A DNA stretch of 64,000 bases from Streptomyces sp. GS7 (GTDB lineage Bacteria > Actinomycetota > Actinomycetes > Streptomycetales > Streptomycetaceae): NCBI RefSeq assembly GCF_009834125.1, contig NZ_CP047146.1, forward strand, positions 1,791,501-1,855,500. Direction: 5' to 3'. Made by a program: the position numbers and the translations under genes. A model generated the notes under the pieces. That model saw nothing but the letters and a program-made list of their open reading frames with translations, was not told where the DNA came from and did not search any database. Below are positions 28,309 to 36,170 of the stretch, one piece after another; the first letter of the stretch is position 1; every line of letters begins with the position of its first letter.

Positions 28309-29349
28309 TTACACCGCCTGGTACCGCTGCGGGGTGTTGCCCGGGAGGAGTTCGGCGTGGCCGAGTTTTACCAGGCGGCGGAGGTGGGCTTCGGCTTCGG
28401 AGACGGCGATGTTGCGGGAGGCGTAGGGGATCTGGTCCCAGGGGCGGTTCCACTGCATGGCGGTGGCGAGTTGCCAAGGGGTGCGGGGTTCGCGGAGCAG
28501 TGCTCTCAGGTCGGAGAGGCGTTCTTCGTGGTGAGCGATGAGCTGGTCTGCGCGGGTGTTGGCGTCGGTGAACGCGTACTGGTGGGCGGGGAGGACCTCG
28601 GCGGGGGCGAGACGGGCGATGCGTTCGAGGGAGTCGAGGTAGTCGCCGAGGGGGTCCGTGGTGGTGGTGTCGTCGGGGTCCTCGTAGAGGCCGATGTGCG
28701 GGGTGATGCCGGGGAGGAGGTGGTCGCCGGAGAAGAGGCGGCCGGAGCCGGGGGTGCGGGCGGGGTGTTCCTCTTCCAGGTGCAGGCAGACGTGGCCGGG
28801 GGTGTGGCCCGGGGTCCAGATGGCGCGGAGGCGGCGGCCGGGGAGGTCGAGGAGTTCGCCGGGGGCGATCGCGCGGTCGGGGAGGGCGGCCCCGCGGCCG
28901 GGGAGTCGCCGGCCGCGGCCGGCGGCGCGGGCCTCGCGCAGGGGTGCCAGATGGTCGTCGGGGGCGCCGGCCGCGGTGAGTCTGGCGAGGAGGTAGTCGA
29001 GCCACTGGCCCGGTTCGGCCTCGCGGGTGCGCCGGACGACCGCGGCGTCCGCGGCGTGCATCGCGATCCAGGCACCGGAGGTCTCCCGGACCTTGGCGGA
29101 GAGGCCGTGGTGGTCCGGGTGGTGGTGGGTGACCAGTACGCCGTGGATGTCGGCGAGGGCGAAGCCGCAGGCGGTGACGCCGGCGGTGAGGGTGTCCCAG
29201 GAGTCGGGGTCGTCCCAGCCGGTGTCGATGAGGACCGGGCCGCGGTCGGTTTCCAGGAGGTGGACGAGGGTGTGGCCGAGGGGGTTGTCGGGGATGGGGA
29301 CGGCGATGCTCCATACGCCGCCCCTGTGGTCGATCACCTGCGGTGTCAT
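28309..29349 (-). CDS. MBL-fold metallo-hydrolase with C-terminal winged-helix segment
   Basis: A 346-residue metallo-beta-lactamase-fold hydrolase. The metal-binding motif is THHHPDHHG (H-x-H-x-D-H, near residue 75), the second His is in WTPGHTPGHVCLHL, an Asp in FSGDHLLPGI and the last His in VLPAHQYAF. A 70-residue C-terminal part (LATAMQWNRPWDQI, then AEAHLRRLVKLGHAEL) looks like the winged-helix extension seen in glyoxalase II/LACTB2-like proteins. It is divergent from the aldehyde dehydrogenase with KstR-type operator sites between them, so it may hydrolyse a CoA or other thioester, or a lactone, in steroid breakdown. That role is inferred. Confidence 0.82.
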   Translation of the reverse strand: MTPQVIDHRGGVWSIAVPIPDNPLGHTLVHLLETDRGPVLIDTGWDDPDSWDTLTAGVTACGFALADIHGVLVTHHHPDHHGLSAKVRETSGAWIAMHAADAAVVRRTREAEPGQWLDYLLARLTAAGAPDDHLAPLREARAAGRGRRLPGRGAALPDRAIAPGELLDLPGRRLRAIWTPGHTPGHVCLHLEEEHPARTPGSGRLFSGDHLLPGITPHIGLYEDPDDTTTTDPLGDYLDSLERIARLAPAEVLPAHQYAFTDANTRADQLIAHHEERLSDLRALLREPRTPWQLATAMQWNRPWDQIPYASRNIAVSEAEAHLRRLVKLGHAELLPGNTPQRYQAV

Positions 29350-29383
29350 GTCCCGTCCCCTCGTCGCCTGCCGTCACTATAAC

Positions 29384-29397
29384 TAGAACGGGTTTCA
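29384..29397. promoter_or_regulatory. KstR-type operator (perfect consensus)
   Basis: TAGAACGGGTTTCA matches TNNAACNNGTTNNA exactly. It lies 35 bases upstream of the minus-strand MBL-fold hydrolase start and 115 upstream of the aldehyde dehydrogenase. Confidence 0.7.
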
Positions 29398-29457
29398 GGT
29401 GATGTGAAGTGGGGTCGGGGGGTGGGTAGTTGGGGCGGTGTCGTGGACTCGGGGAAG

Positions 29458-29475
29458 TGGAACTGGTATCAGTTC
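29458..29475. promoter_or_regulatory. Second KstR-like palindrome before the aldehyde dehydrogenase
   Basis: TGGAACTGGTATCA (29458-29471) matches TNNAACNNGTTNNA with one mismatch. It overlaps the perfect inverted repeat GAACTGGTATCAGTTC (29460-29475), 37 bases upstream of the aldehyde dehydrogenase start. Confidence 0.55.
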
Positions 29476-29511
29476 TGATGGAGCGTCAGAAACCTTCGGG
29501 AGGCGGCGGAG

Positions 29512-30963
29512 ATGAGCGACCTCGTCGAGCACGGCAGGCTCTACATAGGCGGTGAGTGGGTCGACCCGGCCGGTACGGACACGATCGAGGTCGTCTCACC
29601 GCACACCGAACAGGTCATCGGCCGGGTTCCGCACGCGTCGCGGGCCGATGTCGACCGGGCGGTGGCCGCGGCCCGCCGGTCGTTCGCGGCGGGGGAGTGG
29701 GCCAACGCGCCGCTGGCGGACCGGATCGCGGTGGTGAGCCGGATCAAGGACGCCTTCGCGGTGCGCAGCGAGGAGTTCGCCCGGGTCATCGGCGCGCAGA
29801 ACGGGACGCCGGTGACCTCGGGCGTCATGGTGCAGTCGCTGGCCGCGATGATGGTGTGGGACGCGGCGATCACGGTGGCCGGGGGGTTCGCGTTCGAGGA
29901 GCGGCGGGCGGGGGTGCTGGGGCCGCTGCTGGTCCGCCGGGAGCCGGTGGGGGTGGTCGCGGCCGTGGTGCCGTGGAACGTCCCGCAGTTCACCGCCGCC
30001 GCCAAGCTCGCGCCGGCGCTGCTGGCCGGGTGCTCGGTGGTGCTGAAGGTGTCGCCGGAGACCCCGCTGGACGCGTATCTGCTCGCGGAGATCGCGTCGG
30101 AGGCGGGGGTGCCGGAGGGGGTGCTGTCGATCCTGCCGGCCGACCGGGAGGTGAGCGAGTACCTGGTCGGGCACCCTGGCGTGGACAAGGTGTCGTTCAC
30201 CGGGTCGGTGGCGGCCGGCAAGCGGGTCATGGAGGTCGCGGCCCGCAATCTCAGCCGGGTGACGCTGGAGTTGGGCGGCAAGTCGGCGGCGGTGATCCTG
30301 CCGGACGCGGATCTGGACGCGGCGGTGGCCGGGATCGCGCCGTTCGCCTGGATGATCAACGGGCAGGCGTGCGTGGCGCAGACCCGGATCCTCGCGCCGC
30401 GCGCCCGCTACGACGAGATAGCGGAGCGGTTCGCCGCGGCGGCGGACGCGCTGCGGGTCGGTGACCCGCTGGATCCGGCCACCGAGGTCGGGCCGTTGGT
30501 GGCCCGCCGTCAGCGGCAGCGGTCGCTGGACTACATCGCGCTGGGGCAGCAGGAGGGCGCCAAGGTGCTGGCGGGCGGCGGGCGTCCGAAGGACCTGCCG
30601 ACGGGCTGGTATGTCGAGCCGACGCTGTTCGGCGAGGTCGACAACGCGATGCGGATCGCGCGCGAGGAGATCTTCGGGCCGGTGATCTGCCTGCTGCCGT
30701 ACGAGGACGAGGCGGAGGCGGTGCGGATCGCCGACGACTCGGAGTACGGGCTGTCCGGGTCGGTGTGGACGGCCGACGTGGAGCGGGGCATCGAGGTCGC
30801 GCGGCAGGTGCGGACGGGGACGTACTCGGTGAACACGTTCAGCATCGACATGCTCGGTCCCTTCGGCGGCTACAAGAACTCCGGGATCGGGCGGGAGTTC
30901 GGGCCGGAGGGCTTCGCCGAGTACCTGGAGCACAAGATGATCCACCTGCCGGCGGGTGCCTGA
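29512..30963 (+). CDS. NAD(P)-dependent aldehyde dehydrogenase
   Basis: A 483-residue aldehyde dehydrogenase. The cofactor region has VVAAVVPWNVPQF and FTGSVAAGKRV, the general-base Glu is in VTLELGGKSAAVIL, and the nucleophilic Cys in NGQACVAQTRI. EEIFGPVICLLPYEDEAEA and the C-terminal FGGYKNSGIGREFG are intact. It is followed by the ferredoxin gene with a 1-base TGATG overlap. Two KstR-type sites lie upstream. A mycobacterial counterpart next to a methyltransferase and glycosyltransferase (Rv0223c, from memory) suggests oxidation of an aldehyde made during sterol side-chain breakdown. Start ATG 29512 follows GGAGGCGGCGGAG. Confidence 0.88.
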   Translation: MSDLVEHGRLYIGGEWVDPAGTDTIEVVSPHTEQVIGRVPHASRADVDRAVAAARRSFAAGEWANAPLADRIAVVSRIKDAFAVRSEEFARVIGAQNGTPVTSGVMVQSLAAMMVWDAAITVAGGFAFEERRAGVLGPLLVRREPVGVVAAVVPWNVPQFTAAAKLAPALLAGCSVVLKVSPETPLDAYLLAEIASEAGVPEGVLSILPADREVSEYLVGHPGVDKVSFTGSVAAGKRVMEVAARNLSRVTLELGGKSAAVILPDADLDAAVAGIAPFAWMINGQACVAQTRILAPRARYDEIAERFAAAADALRVGDPLDPATEVGPLVARRQRQRSLDYIALGQQEGAKVLAGGGRPKDLPTGWYVEPTLFGEVDNAMRIAREEIFGPVICLLPYEDEAEAVRIADDSEYGLSGSVWTADVERGIEVARQVRTGTYSVNTFSIDMLGPFGGYKNSGIGREFGPEGFAEYLEHKMIHLPAGA

Positions 30964-31196
30964 TGGGGGAGCGCTGGCGGGTGGCGGTGGACCGGCGGGT
31001 CTGCATCGGGTCCGGGCTGTGCGTCGGGGCCGCGCCGGACGGGTTCCGCCTGGACGCGGCCCGCCAGTCGCATCCCGTGGCGGCGGAGACGGACGCCGGG
31101 GAGGGCGTACTGGCCGCGGCCGAGGGGTGCCCGGTCGAGGCGATCACGATCACCGCGGTGGCGAGCGGGGAGGCGGTCTTCCCTCCTGAGGAGTGA
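30963..31196 (+). CDS. [3Fe-4S]-type ferredoxin
   Basis: A 77-residue ferredoxin of the Streptomyces/Mycobacterium P450-partner type. Cluster Cys residues are in RVCIGSGLCVGAAPDGF (C-x5-C) and in EGCPVEAITI, with only three ligands in the usual positions, pointing to a 3Fe-4S cluster. Coupled to the aldehyde dehydrogenase by TGATG. It could donate electrons to the CYP125-like P450 encoded 10 kb away under the same type of operator. That pairing is an inference. Confidence 0.85.
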   Translation: MGERWRVAVDRRVCIGSGLCVGAAPDGFRLDAARQSHPVAAETDAGEGVLAAAEGCPVEAITITAVASGEAVFPPEE

Positions 31197-31220
31197 AGGG
31201 GCGCGCGGGGTGGAGGGTTC

Positions 31221-31859
31221 TCAGCCCTTCGCCCCGGTGCCGGGGGTGGTGAGGTCGATCAGCCGGCAGACCGTCTCGATGTCGATCTTCACCTGGGCGA
31301 TCGACGCCCGCCCGGAGAGCCAGGTGATCAGCGCCGAGTGCCAGGTGTGCTCGATGACCCGGACCGCGGAGAGCTGTTCGGGGGTGGGCGGGCCCTCCAG
31401 GCCCATGGCGTCCAGGATGATCGCGGTGGTCAGCCGGGAGACGGTGTCGACCTCGGGGCTGACGGACCGGTCGGCGAAGGTCAGTGCGCGCACCATCGCG
31501 TCGGCGAGGTGCGGTTCGCGCTGGAGCGCGCGGAAGGCCCGCATCAGGGTCTGGGCGACCCGGGCGCCGGGGTCCTCCTCCGAAGGGGGGCGCTTGCGCA
31601 ACGTCTCGTGCATGTGCTGGAGCTGGTCCTGCATGGTGGCGACGAGCAGGTGCACCTTGGACGGGAAGTAGCGGTAGAGGGTGCCGAGCGCGACCCCGGA
31701 GGACTCGGCGACCTCGCGCATCTGGACGGCGTCGAAGCCGCCGCGGCTGGCCAGTTTGGCGCTGGCGTGCAGGATGCGGCGGCGCCGGGCCTCCTGACGC
31801 TCGGTCAGGGGAGGACTCGCGGGAAGCGCCGGCCGGGCCGCCTTGGATTCCGTAGTCAT
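31221..31859 (-). CDS. kstR: TetR-family repressor, KstR-like
   Basis: A 212-residue TetR regulator. The helix-turn-helix spans about residues 15-60: RRRRILHASAKLASRGGFDA, then VQMREVAESSGVALGTLYRY and FPSKVHLLVATM. These lines agree residue-for-residue, as I recall, with much of mycobacterial KstR (VQMRAVAD, VAVGTLYRYFPSKVHLLV). The ligand-binding half keeps AMVRALTFADRSVSPEVD and IEHTWHSALITWLSGRAS, which also resemble KstR. KstR represses cholesterol side-chain catabolic genes and is released by a steroid-CoA. A perfect operator copy (32031) lies in its divergent upstream region. ATG 31859 is chosen; ATG 31868 is an alternative. Confidence 0.82.
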   Translation of the reverse strand: MTTESKAARPALPASPPLTERQEARRRRILHASAKLASRGGFDAVQMREVAESSGVALGTLYRYFPSKVHLLVATMQDQLQHMHETLRKRPPSEEDPGARVAQTLMRAFRALQREPHLADAMVRALTFADRSVSPEVDTVSRLTTAIILDAMGLEGPPTPEQLSAVRVIEHTWHSALITWLSGRASIAQVKIDIETVCRLIDLTTPGTGAKG

Positions 31860-32030
31860 ATGTCCCATTCCGTGACTTTCCATCCGCGATGCGGTGAGTG
31901 TCGGTGGTGCGATCGGCACAGCATGGCAGGGGGGTGTGTGGTGGCGCGAATCACCTGGTGCGGCTCTTCTCGCTCCGTTCCCGGCCGGTAGATTCGAACT
32001 TCGCCGAACTGATCAGTAGCTATACGGTTC

Positions 32031-32044
32031 TGCAACTTGTTCTA
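32031..32044. promoter_or_regulatory. KstR-type operator (perfect consensus) in the kstR/glycosyltransferase divergent region
   Basis: TGCAACTTGTTCTA matches TNNAACNNGTTNNA exactly. It lies 172 bases upstream of the KstR-like start and 55 before the glycosyltransferase GTG, so it could mediate autoregulation, control of the glycosyltransferase cluster, or both. Confidence 0.65.
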
Positions 32045-32098
32045 GATTATCGCCAGCGGTTACGCTCCGGCGAAAGTCCAGTGAGAAGGGGGCCGAGC

Positions 32099-33454
32099 GT
32101 GACCGCAGAGGCCGTCCAGGCAGCCGCGCCCCGCCCGGTAGAGGCCGCTTCGGCCTCCGCCCCGACGGACCCCGGGCGTCCCCTGCGCATCGCGATGCTC
32201 ACGTACAAGGGGAACCCGTTCTGCGGCGGACAGGGCGTCTACGTACGCCACCTCTCGCGCGAACTGGCCCGCCTCGGCCACACCGTCGAGGTGATCGGCG
32301 CCCAGCCTTATCCCGTCCTCGACGACGGGGTGACGCTGACCGAGCTGCCGAGCCTCGACCTCTACCGACAGCCCGACCCGTTCCGCACGCCCCGGCGCGG
32401 TGAGTACCGCGACTGGATCGACGCCCTTGAGGTCGGCACGATGTGGACCGGCGGCTTCCCCGAGCCGCTGACGTTCTCGCTCCGCGCCCGGCGCCATCTC
32501 GCCGCCCACCGCGGCCGGTTCGACGTCGTGCACGACAACCAGACCCTCGGGTACGGCCTGCTCGGCGGCCCCGGCGCGCTCGGCGCCCCCCTGGTCACCA
32601 CCATCCACCACCCCATCACCGTCGACCGGCGGCTGGACCTGGCCGCCGCGCACGACTGGAAGCGCCGCGCCTCGGTCCGCCGCTGGTACGGCTTCACCCG
32701 CATGCAGAAGCGGGTCGCCCGCCGGCTGCCATCGGTGCTGACCGTCTCCGGCTCCTCCCGCCAGGAGATCATCGACGACCTCGGCGTACGGACCGACCGG
32801 ATCCATGTCGTGCACATCGGCGCCGACACCGACCTCTTCTCGCCGGACGCCGCCGTCCCGGAGGTGCCGGGCCGGATCGTCACCACCTCCAGCGCCGATG
32901 TGCCCCTCAAGGGCCTGATCCACCTCGTCGAGGCGCTGGCGAAGGTGCGGACCGAGAACCCGGACGCGCACCTGGTGGTCGTCGGCAAGCGCGCCGACGA
33001 CGGGCCGGTCGCCGCCGCCATCGAGCGGCTCGGCCTCTCCGGCGCCATCGAGTTCGTCAAGGGCATCAGCGACGCCGAGCTCGTCGACCTGGTCCGCGGT
33101 GCGCAGATCGCCTGCGTCCCGTCCCTCTACGAGGGCTTCTCGCTGCCCGCCGCCGAGGCGATGGCCACCGGGACGCCGCTGCTGGCCACCACCGGCGGCG
33201 CCATCCCCGAGGTCGCGGGCCCGGACGGCGAGACCTGCCTCGCGGTGCCGCCGGGCGACGCCGGCGCGCTGGCCGCCGGACTGCTCCGCCTGCTGGGCGA
33301 CGACGCGCTGCGCCGCCGCCTCGGCGCGGCCGGCCGGGAGCGGGTGCTGTCCCGCTTCACCTGGCGGCAGGCGGCCATCGGCACCGCCGAGCGCTACCGC
33401 GAGGCGATCGCCCTCCAGGGCGGCCGGGCCGCCGCCCACACCCTTTCCCGCTAG
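32099..33454 (+). CDS. GT4-family glycosyltransferase
   Basis: A 451-residue retaining glycosyltransferase of the GT-B fold. The N-domain has IAMLTYKGNPFCGGQGVYVRH, a sugar-nucleotide glycosyltransferase start with the GG loop, and the linker region has VLTVSGSSRQEII. The C-domain carries VVGKRADD and the E-x7-E signature in YEGFSLPAAEAMATGTPLLA. It is the first of three same-strand genes (methyltransferase, alpha-toroid protein). Mycobacteria have a comparable glycosyltransferase-methyltransferase-aldehyde dehydrogenase neighbourhood (Rv0223c-Rv0225, from memory). Acceptor unknown; a lipid or polyprenyl carrier is possible. GTG 32099 follows AGAAGGGGG. Confidence 0.85.
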   Translation: MTAEAVQAAAPRPVEAASASAPTDPGRPLRIAMLTYKGNPFCGGQGVYVRHLSRELARLGHTVEVIGAQPYPVLDDGVTLTELPSLDLYRQPDPFRTPRRGEYRDWIDALEVGTMWTGGFPEPLTFSLRARRHLAAHRGRFDVVHDNQTLGYGLLGGPGALGAPLVTTIHHPITVDRRLDLAAAHDWKRRASVRRWYGFTRMQKRVARRLPSVLTVSGSSRQEIIDDLGVRTDRIHVVHIGADTDLFSPDAAVPEVPGRIVTTSSADVPLKGLIHLVEALAKVRTENPDAHLVVVGKRADDGPVAAAIERLGLSGAIEFVKGISDAELVDLVRGAQIACVPSLYEGFSLPAAEAMATGTPLLATTGGAIPEVAGPDGETCLAVPPGDAGALAAGLLRLLGDDALRRRLGAAGRERVLSRFTWRQAAIGTAERYREAIALQGGRAAAHTLSR

Positions 33455-33513
33455 CCGTTCACCCCGTACCGCAGCCCTCACCGCCACCCACCGCCGGACG
33501 AAAGCAGAACGCT

Positions 33514-34353
33514 GTGCTGACCGTCGACTTTTCCCGTTTCCCGCTCGCTCCGGGCGACCGCGTACTCGATCTGGGGTGTGGCGCCGGCCGGCATGCCTTC
33601 GAGTGCTACCGGCGCGGCGCGCAGGTCGTCGCCCTCGACCAGAACGGCGAGGAGATCCGCGAGGTCGCCAAGTGGTTCGCCGCGATGAAGGAGGCCGGGG
33701 AGGCCCCGGCGGGCGCGTCCGCCGTCGCCATGGAGGGCGACGCGCTGGCGCTGCCGTTCCCGGACGACAGCTTCGACGTCGTGATCATCTCCGAGGTCAT
33801 GGAGCACATCCCGGACGACAAGGGCGTGCTCGCCGAGATGGTCCGGGTGCTGCGGCCGGGCGGCCGGATCGCGGTCACCGTGCCCCGGTACGGCCCGGAG
33901 AAGATCTGCTGGGCGCTCAGCGACGCCTACCACGAGGTCGAGGGCGGCCATATCCGCATCTACCGCGGGGACGAACTCCTCGGCAAAATGCGGGAGGCCG
34001 GCCTGGAACCGTACGGCACCCACCACGCGCACGGACTGCACAGCCCGTACTGGTGGCTGAAGTGCGCCTTCGGCGTGGACAACGACCAGGCGCTGCCGGT
34101 GAAGGCGTACCACAAGCTGCTGGTCTGGGACATCATGAAGAAGCCGCTGGCCACCCGGCTCGCCGAGCAGGCGCTCAACCCGCTCATCGGCAAGAGCTTC
34201 GTCGCCTACGCCACGAAGCCGCGACTGCCGGAGGCGGAGGTTCGGGCAGAGGCGGCGGCCGAGGCGCCTGCCGGGAAGCCCGCCAAGCGCACCGCCAAGG
34301 GCACCAAGACGGCCAAGTCCACCACCGCGTCCGCTTCCGGGGCCGCCAAGTGA
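33514..34353 (+). CDS. Class I SAM-dependent methyltransferase
   Basis: A 279-residue methyltransferase. The SAM-binding motif I is RVLDLGCGAGRHAFE (residues ~18-32), the acidic post-I residue is in VVALDQNGEEI, motif II DSFDVVIISEVMEHI and motif III LRPGGRIAVTVP. It falls in the Methyltransf_11/UbiE-like set. A Lys/Ala/Thr-rich tail (about 30 residues) is added after the fold. Its stop overlaps the start of the next gene (GTGA). The spacing from the glycosyltransferase is 59 bases. Methyl acceptor unknown; co-encoded glycosyltransferase and toroid protein suggest a shared glycan or glycolipid. Confidence 0.85.
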   Translation: MLTVDFSRFPLAPGDRVLDLGCGAGRHAFECYRRGAQVVALDQNGEEIREVAKWFAAMKEAGEAPAGASAVAMEGDALALPFPDDSFDVVIISEVMEHIPDDKGVLAEMVRVLRPGGRIAVTVPRYGPEKICWALSDAYHEVEGGHIRIYRGDELLGKMREAGLEPYGTHHAHGLHSPYWWLKCAFGVDNDQALPVKAYHKLLVWDIMKKPLATRLAEQALNPLIGKSFVAYATKPRLPEAEVRAEAAAEAPAGKPAKRTAKGTKTAKSTTASASGAAK

Positions 34354-35420
34354 CGAGTCCCGGGCGTACCGAACGGCTGGTCCTGCCGGGGGTGCTCACT
34401 GCCGAACAGGCGGCCCGCACGGTCGCCGGCATCCTGGCGACCCAGCGCGCGGACGGGGCGATCCCCTGGTTCCGCGGCCACCACCTCGACCCGTGGGACC
34501 ACACCGAGGCCGCCATGGCGCTGGACGCCGCCGGCGAGCACGAGCGCGCCGAGGCCGCCTACGACTGGCTGGTCCGGCACCAGAACCCGGACGGCTCCTG
34601 GTACGCGGCCTACGCCGACGGCGACGCGGCGGCGCCCACCGACCGCGGCCGGGAGAGCAACTTCTGCGCGTACATCGCGGTCGGCGTCTGGCACCACTAC
34701 CTGTCCACCGGGGACGAGACCTTCCTCGACCGGATGTGGCCCGCGGTCCACGCGGCGATCGAGTACGTGCTGGAACTCCAGCAGCCCGGCGGCGAGATCG
34801 GCTGGAAGCGCGAGGACGACGGCACCCCCGTCGACGACGCGCTGCTGACCGGCTCGTCCTCCGTCTACCAGGCGCTGCGCTGCGCGCTGGCGCTCGCCGA
34901 GCAGCGCGAGGAGCCGCAGCCGGACTGGGAACTGGCGGTCGGCCGCCTGGGGCACGCGATACGCCACCACCCGGAGCGGTTCCTCGACAAGTCCCGCTAC
35001 TCCATGGACTGGTACTACCCGGTCCTGGGCGGCGCGGTGCGCGGCGCGGCGGCCCGGGAGCGGATCGACGCGGACTGGGAGCGCTTCGTCGTACCGGGCC
35101 TGGGAGTGCGCTGCGTGCTGCCCAACCCCTGGGTCACCGGCGGCGAGAGCGCCGAACTGGCGCTGGCGCTCTGGGCGATGGGGGAGTCCGAGCGGGCGGT
35201 GCAGATCCTGAAGTGGATCCAGCACCTGCGCGCCGAGGACGGGATGTACTGGACCGGCTACGTCTTCGACGACGACGCGATCTGGCCGCGGGAGCTGACC
35301 TCCTGGACGGCCGGTTCGCTGCTGCTGGCGGTGGCCGCCCTGGGCGGCGACGAAGCCACCACGGCGGTCTTCGGCGGTGAGCGGCTGCCGTCCGGGCTCG
35401 CCCCGGACTGCTGCCGGTAG
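34350..35420 (+). CDS. Alpha/alpha-toroid protein (six-hairpin glycosidase- or prenyltransferase-like)
   Basis: A 356-residue all-helical protein. Helical hairpins with aromatic and acidic loops recur: GAIPWFRGHHLDPWDHTEAA, YDWLVRHQNPDGSWYA, NFCAYIAVGVWHHYLSTGDE, EIGWKREDDG and MDWYYPVLGGAV. These resemble the barrel of GH15-type glucoamylases and other six-hairpin glycosidases (acidic loops, Trp-rich), although such proteins are often labelled prenyltransferase. It has no signal peptide, so acts in the cytosol. GTG 34350 overlaps the methyltransferase stop. Catalytic residues cannot be fixed. Its constant partners suggest it trims or senses the product of the glycosyltransferase. Confidence 0.65.
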   Translation: MTSPGRTERLVLPGVLTAEQAARTVAGILATQRADGAIPWFRGHHLDPWDHTEAAMALDAAGEHERAEAAYDWLVRHQNPDGSWYAAYADGDAAAPTDRGRESNFCAYIAVGVWHHYLSTGDETFLDRMWPAVHAAIEYVLELQQPGGEIGWKREDDGTPVDDALLTGSSSVYQALRCALALAEQREEPQPDWELAVGRLGHAIRHHPERFLDKSRYSMDWYYPVLGGAVRGAAARERIDADWERFVVPGLGVRCVLPNPWVTGGESAELALALWAMGESERAVQILKWIQHLRAEDGMYWTGYVFDDDAIWPRELTSWTAGSLLLAVAALGGDEATTAVFGGERLPSGLAPDCCR

Positions 35421-35552
35421 CCCTCCCCCGTACGGGCGCGGGCCGGCACCGGGCACCCCCATACGGCCGGTTCCCGGTGGCGGCCCTCCGGTGGGCGGGT
35501 CAGGCTGCGGACGAATGCTCCCCAGCCCACCCCAGCCCACCGGAGGCGCGCC

Positions 35553-36140
35553 GTGACCGTCCAGTCGTCCCCCACCCGCAACCACGCGGCCCTCCGCCGG
35601 GCCGTCGTCGCGCTGCTGCTGGCGTGCAGCCTGACCGTGGGCGCCGTGGCCTGCAGCAAGAACAAGGGCGGCTCCTCCGCTTCGCCCGGCGCCAGCGCCA
35701 GCCCGAGCCCCAGCCCCACCAGCTCGTTCGAGAAGCAGAAGTTCGCCAAGACCCGCTTCGTCGCCAACGCCGGGCTGGCGGCCGGCGCCACCTACCAGTG
35801 GATCGTCAAGCCGTACAAGGCGGGCACCTTCAAGAAGGGCGCCCAGGGCCGCAAGACCGCCCTGGTCAAGGCGGGCCTGGCCGGGGTCTTCACCTACAAC
35901 CGCCTCAAGGCCGCGGTGCGCAACGCCCAGGGCGACCCCGCGCTCTCCAAGGCGCTGGCCCCGCTCACCAGCGGCATCGAGTCGCTGAAGGACCTGGGCA
36001 CCAAGCTGCGCAAGGGCGAGGCCGGCACCGGCGACGTCGACCAGTTCCAGAACGTCATCAACAACGTCAAGGACGCGGGCAAGAAGAACGGCGCCGAGGT
36101 GAAGGACCAGGTGCCGAGCACCTCGCAATTGGGAGGCTGA
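35553..36140 (+). CDS. Putative lipoprotein, unknown function
   Basis: A 195-residue exported protein. The signal peptide ends in a lipobox-like LTVGAVACSKNK (Cys near residue 34), followed by a Ser/Pro-rich linker ([13 protein letters not shown]). The mature domain of about 140 residues is Lys- and Ala-rich and helical (FVANAGLAAGATYQWIVKPY, then KTALVKAGLAGVFTYNRLKA, then ALSKALAPLTSGIESLKDLG). Not matched to a named family. It probably sits on the outer face of the membrane. GTG 35553 is preceded by CGGAGGCGCGCC. Confidence 0.75.
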   Translation: MTVQSSPTRNHAALRRAVVALLLACSLTVGAVACSKNKGGSSASPGASASPSPSPTSSFEKQKFAKTRFVANAGLAAGATYQWIVKPYKAGTFKKGAQGRKTALVKAGLAGVFTYNRLKAAVRNAQGDPALSKALAPLTSGIESLKDLGTKLRKGEAGTGDVDQFQNVINNVKDAGKKNGAEVKDQVPSTSQLGG

Positions 36141-36170
36141 GGCACCGGGGCGCGCAGTACGGTGCGGCCC

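Noticed and set aside
34350..35420. Calling the toroid protein a prenyltransferase
   Set aside because: No prenyl-diphosphate or DXDD-type catalytic motif is visible; the acidic/Trp-rich loops fit a six-hairpin glycosidase-like fold as well or better.
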